Below, one piece after another: positions 40,261 through 41,000 of a stretch of 41,000 nucleotides of DNA. The notes beneath the pieces were generated by a model. That model was not told where the DNA came from and did not search any database. It worked only from the letters and a program-made list of their open reading frames with translations. This DNA is from Chrysomallon squamiferum. Its lineage: Eukaryota; Mollusca; Gastropoda; Neomphalida; Peltospiridae. Position numbers and translations under genes: made by a program. Within the stretch, counting starts at the first letter, position 1. Every line of letters starts with the position of its first letter. The stretch spans positions 2,779,835-2,820,834 of the forward strand of contig CM022670.1 of NCBI GenBank assembly GCA_012295275.1, given 5' to 3'.

Positions 40261-41000
40261 ATATATGTGACACTGTAACTTAAAAGAACTTAAAAGAAGG
40301 AGAAAATATCTATTATTCTTCGGATTCCAAAAATGTTTAGAAGGCACGTCATACCACGTGCCAAAATACAACAAGTCGCGTGTCACCAAATATTTTATTA
40401 AATCACCATCCCTGTCCTTAGAACAACACAGAGTTCATTATTAAATATATTTTCACTTACGTATATATCTATATATATCTATCTATATATCTATATATAC
40501 TATTAGACCGATTCATAAATAGATAACTTTACTAATTTAATTTGTGCTCAAAATAGAGAGAAAGGTGAATTAATTTTTCGTTTTGATTATTTCTGCAGTT
40601 TGACATTTCTCTTTATATTCATTTGGTCCTCTCATTTATTCGTTTGTTTGTTTGTTTATTTATTTATTTGTCGGTTTGTTTGTATAACTACCCATCTTTT
40701 TCATTTATCTCATTTCTTTCTCTCTCTCTCTCTTTATCTGTTTGTCTCTCTGTCTGTCTATCCGCCTTCATAACCGTCATTAACCCAGAACTTGAAGTAA
40801 TAATACTAACGTAATAATTGTAATCATTATACATCTCGTCATTATTATCCAACCCTCCGACTCCTTCTCTAAATTATTATTATTGTTATTGTTATTATCA
40901 TCATCATCATTACTACTACTACTACTATTATTGTTGTTGGTTTTAGTGTTGGTGTTGTTATTTTTATCCAGTTTTATTCCATTATTATTGTTATTATTAT

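Larger units (their letters stand above)
38432..41000. other. Simple-repeat-rich region, no gene seen
   Basis: It holds (TA)n and T-rich tracts at 38525-38700, CATA-like repeats near 38810-38895, (TTTA)n at 39590-39656, a (TAA)n-(TTA)n inverted pair at 40170-40240 followed by (GTT)n, and CT/TCTG patches near 40716-40765. It could be the first intron of a plus-strand gene starting at 38326. Confidence 0.5.

Overview
The window is animal genomic DNA: AT-rich, very dense in microsatellites, with short GT-AG introns and no operons. The proteins and the repeat load suggest a lophotrochozoan, most likely a mollusc; this is an inference and no single marker proves the taxon.

Layout. Positions 590-14031 (+) hold the 3' two-thirds of a dachsous-type giant cadherin: 16 coding exons with consistent phases, about 19 complete cadherin repeats, one transmembrane helix and the Dachsous cytoplasmic domain. 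Its 5' part lies outside the window. Positions 14032-about 16620 look like its 3'UTR. Positions 18054-20776 (+) hold a four-exon gene for a 238-residue four-pass membrane protein of MS4A/CD20-like architecture with a polyglutamine tail. Facing it, 22068-28851 (-) is a six-exon gene for an 864-residue intracellular protein that I do not recognise; it has a folded N-terminal half and a long disordered tail with proline-rich motifs. These two genes are convergent.

The stretch from 29 to 35 kb on the minus strand is the unexpected part. It holds a two-exon gene (30594-31645) for a 64-residue secreted peptide with a signal peptide, a phase-1 intron and a C-C-CC-C-C cysteine pattern. It also holds a second signal-peptide exon ending in a phase-1 donor (29402-29465) and a 90-residue ORF with a signal peptide, a dibasic site and two cysteines (34328-34600). 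Together they may be a small cluster of secreted-peptide genes too short for ordinary gene finding. From 35.6 kb to the end there is mostly simple repeat, plus a promoter-like segment and possible non-coding first exon (38281-38431, +).

Dachsous acts with Fat and Four-jointed in planar polarity and Hippo signalling. I see no functional link between it and the other genes here. Gene models were assembled by hand from splice sites and reading phase; no homology search was run.
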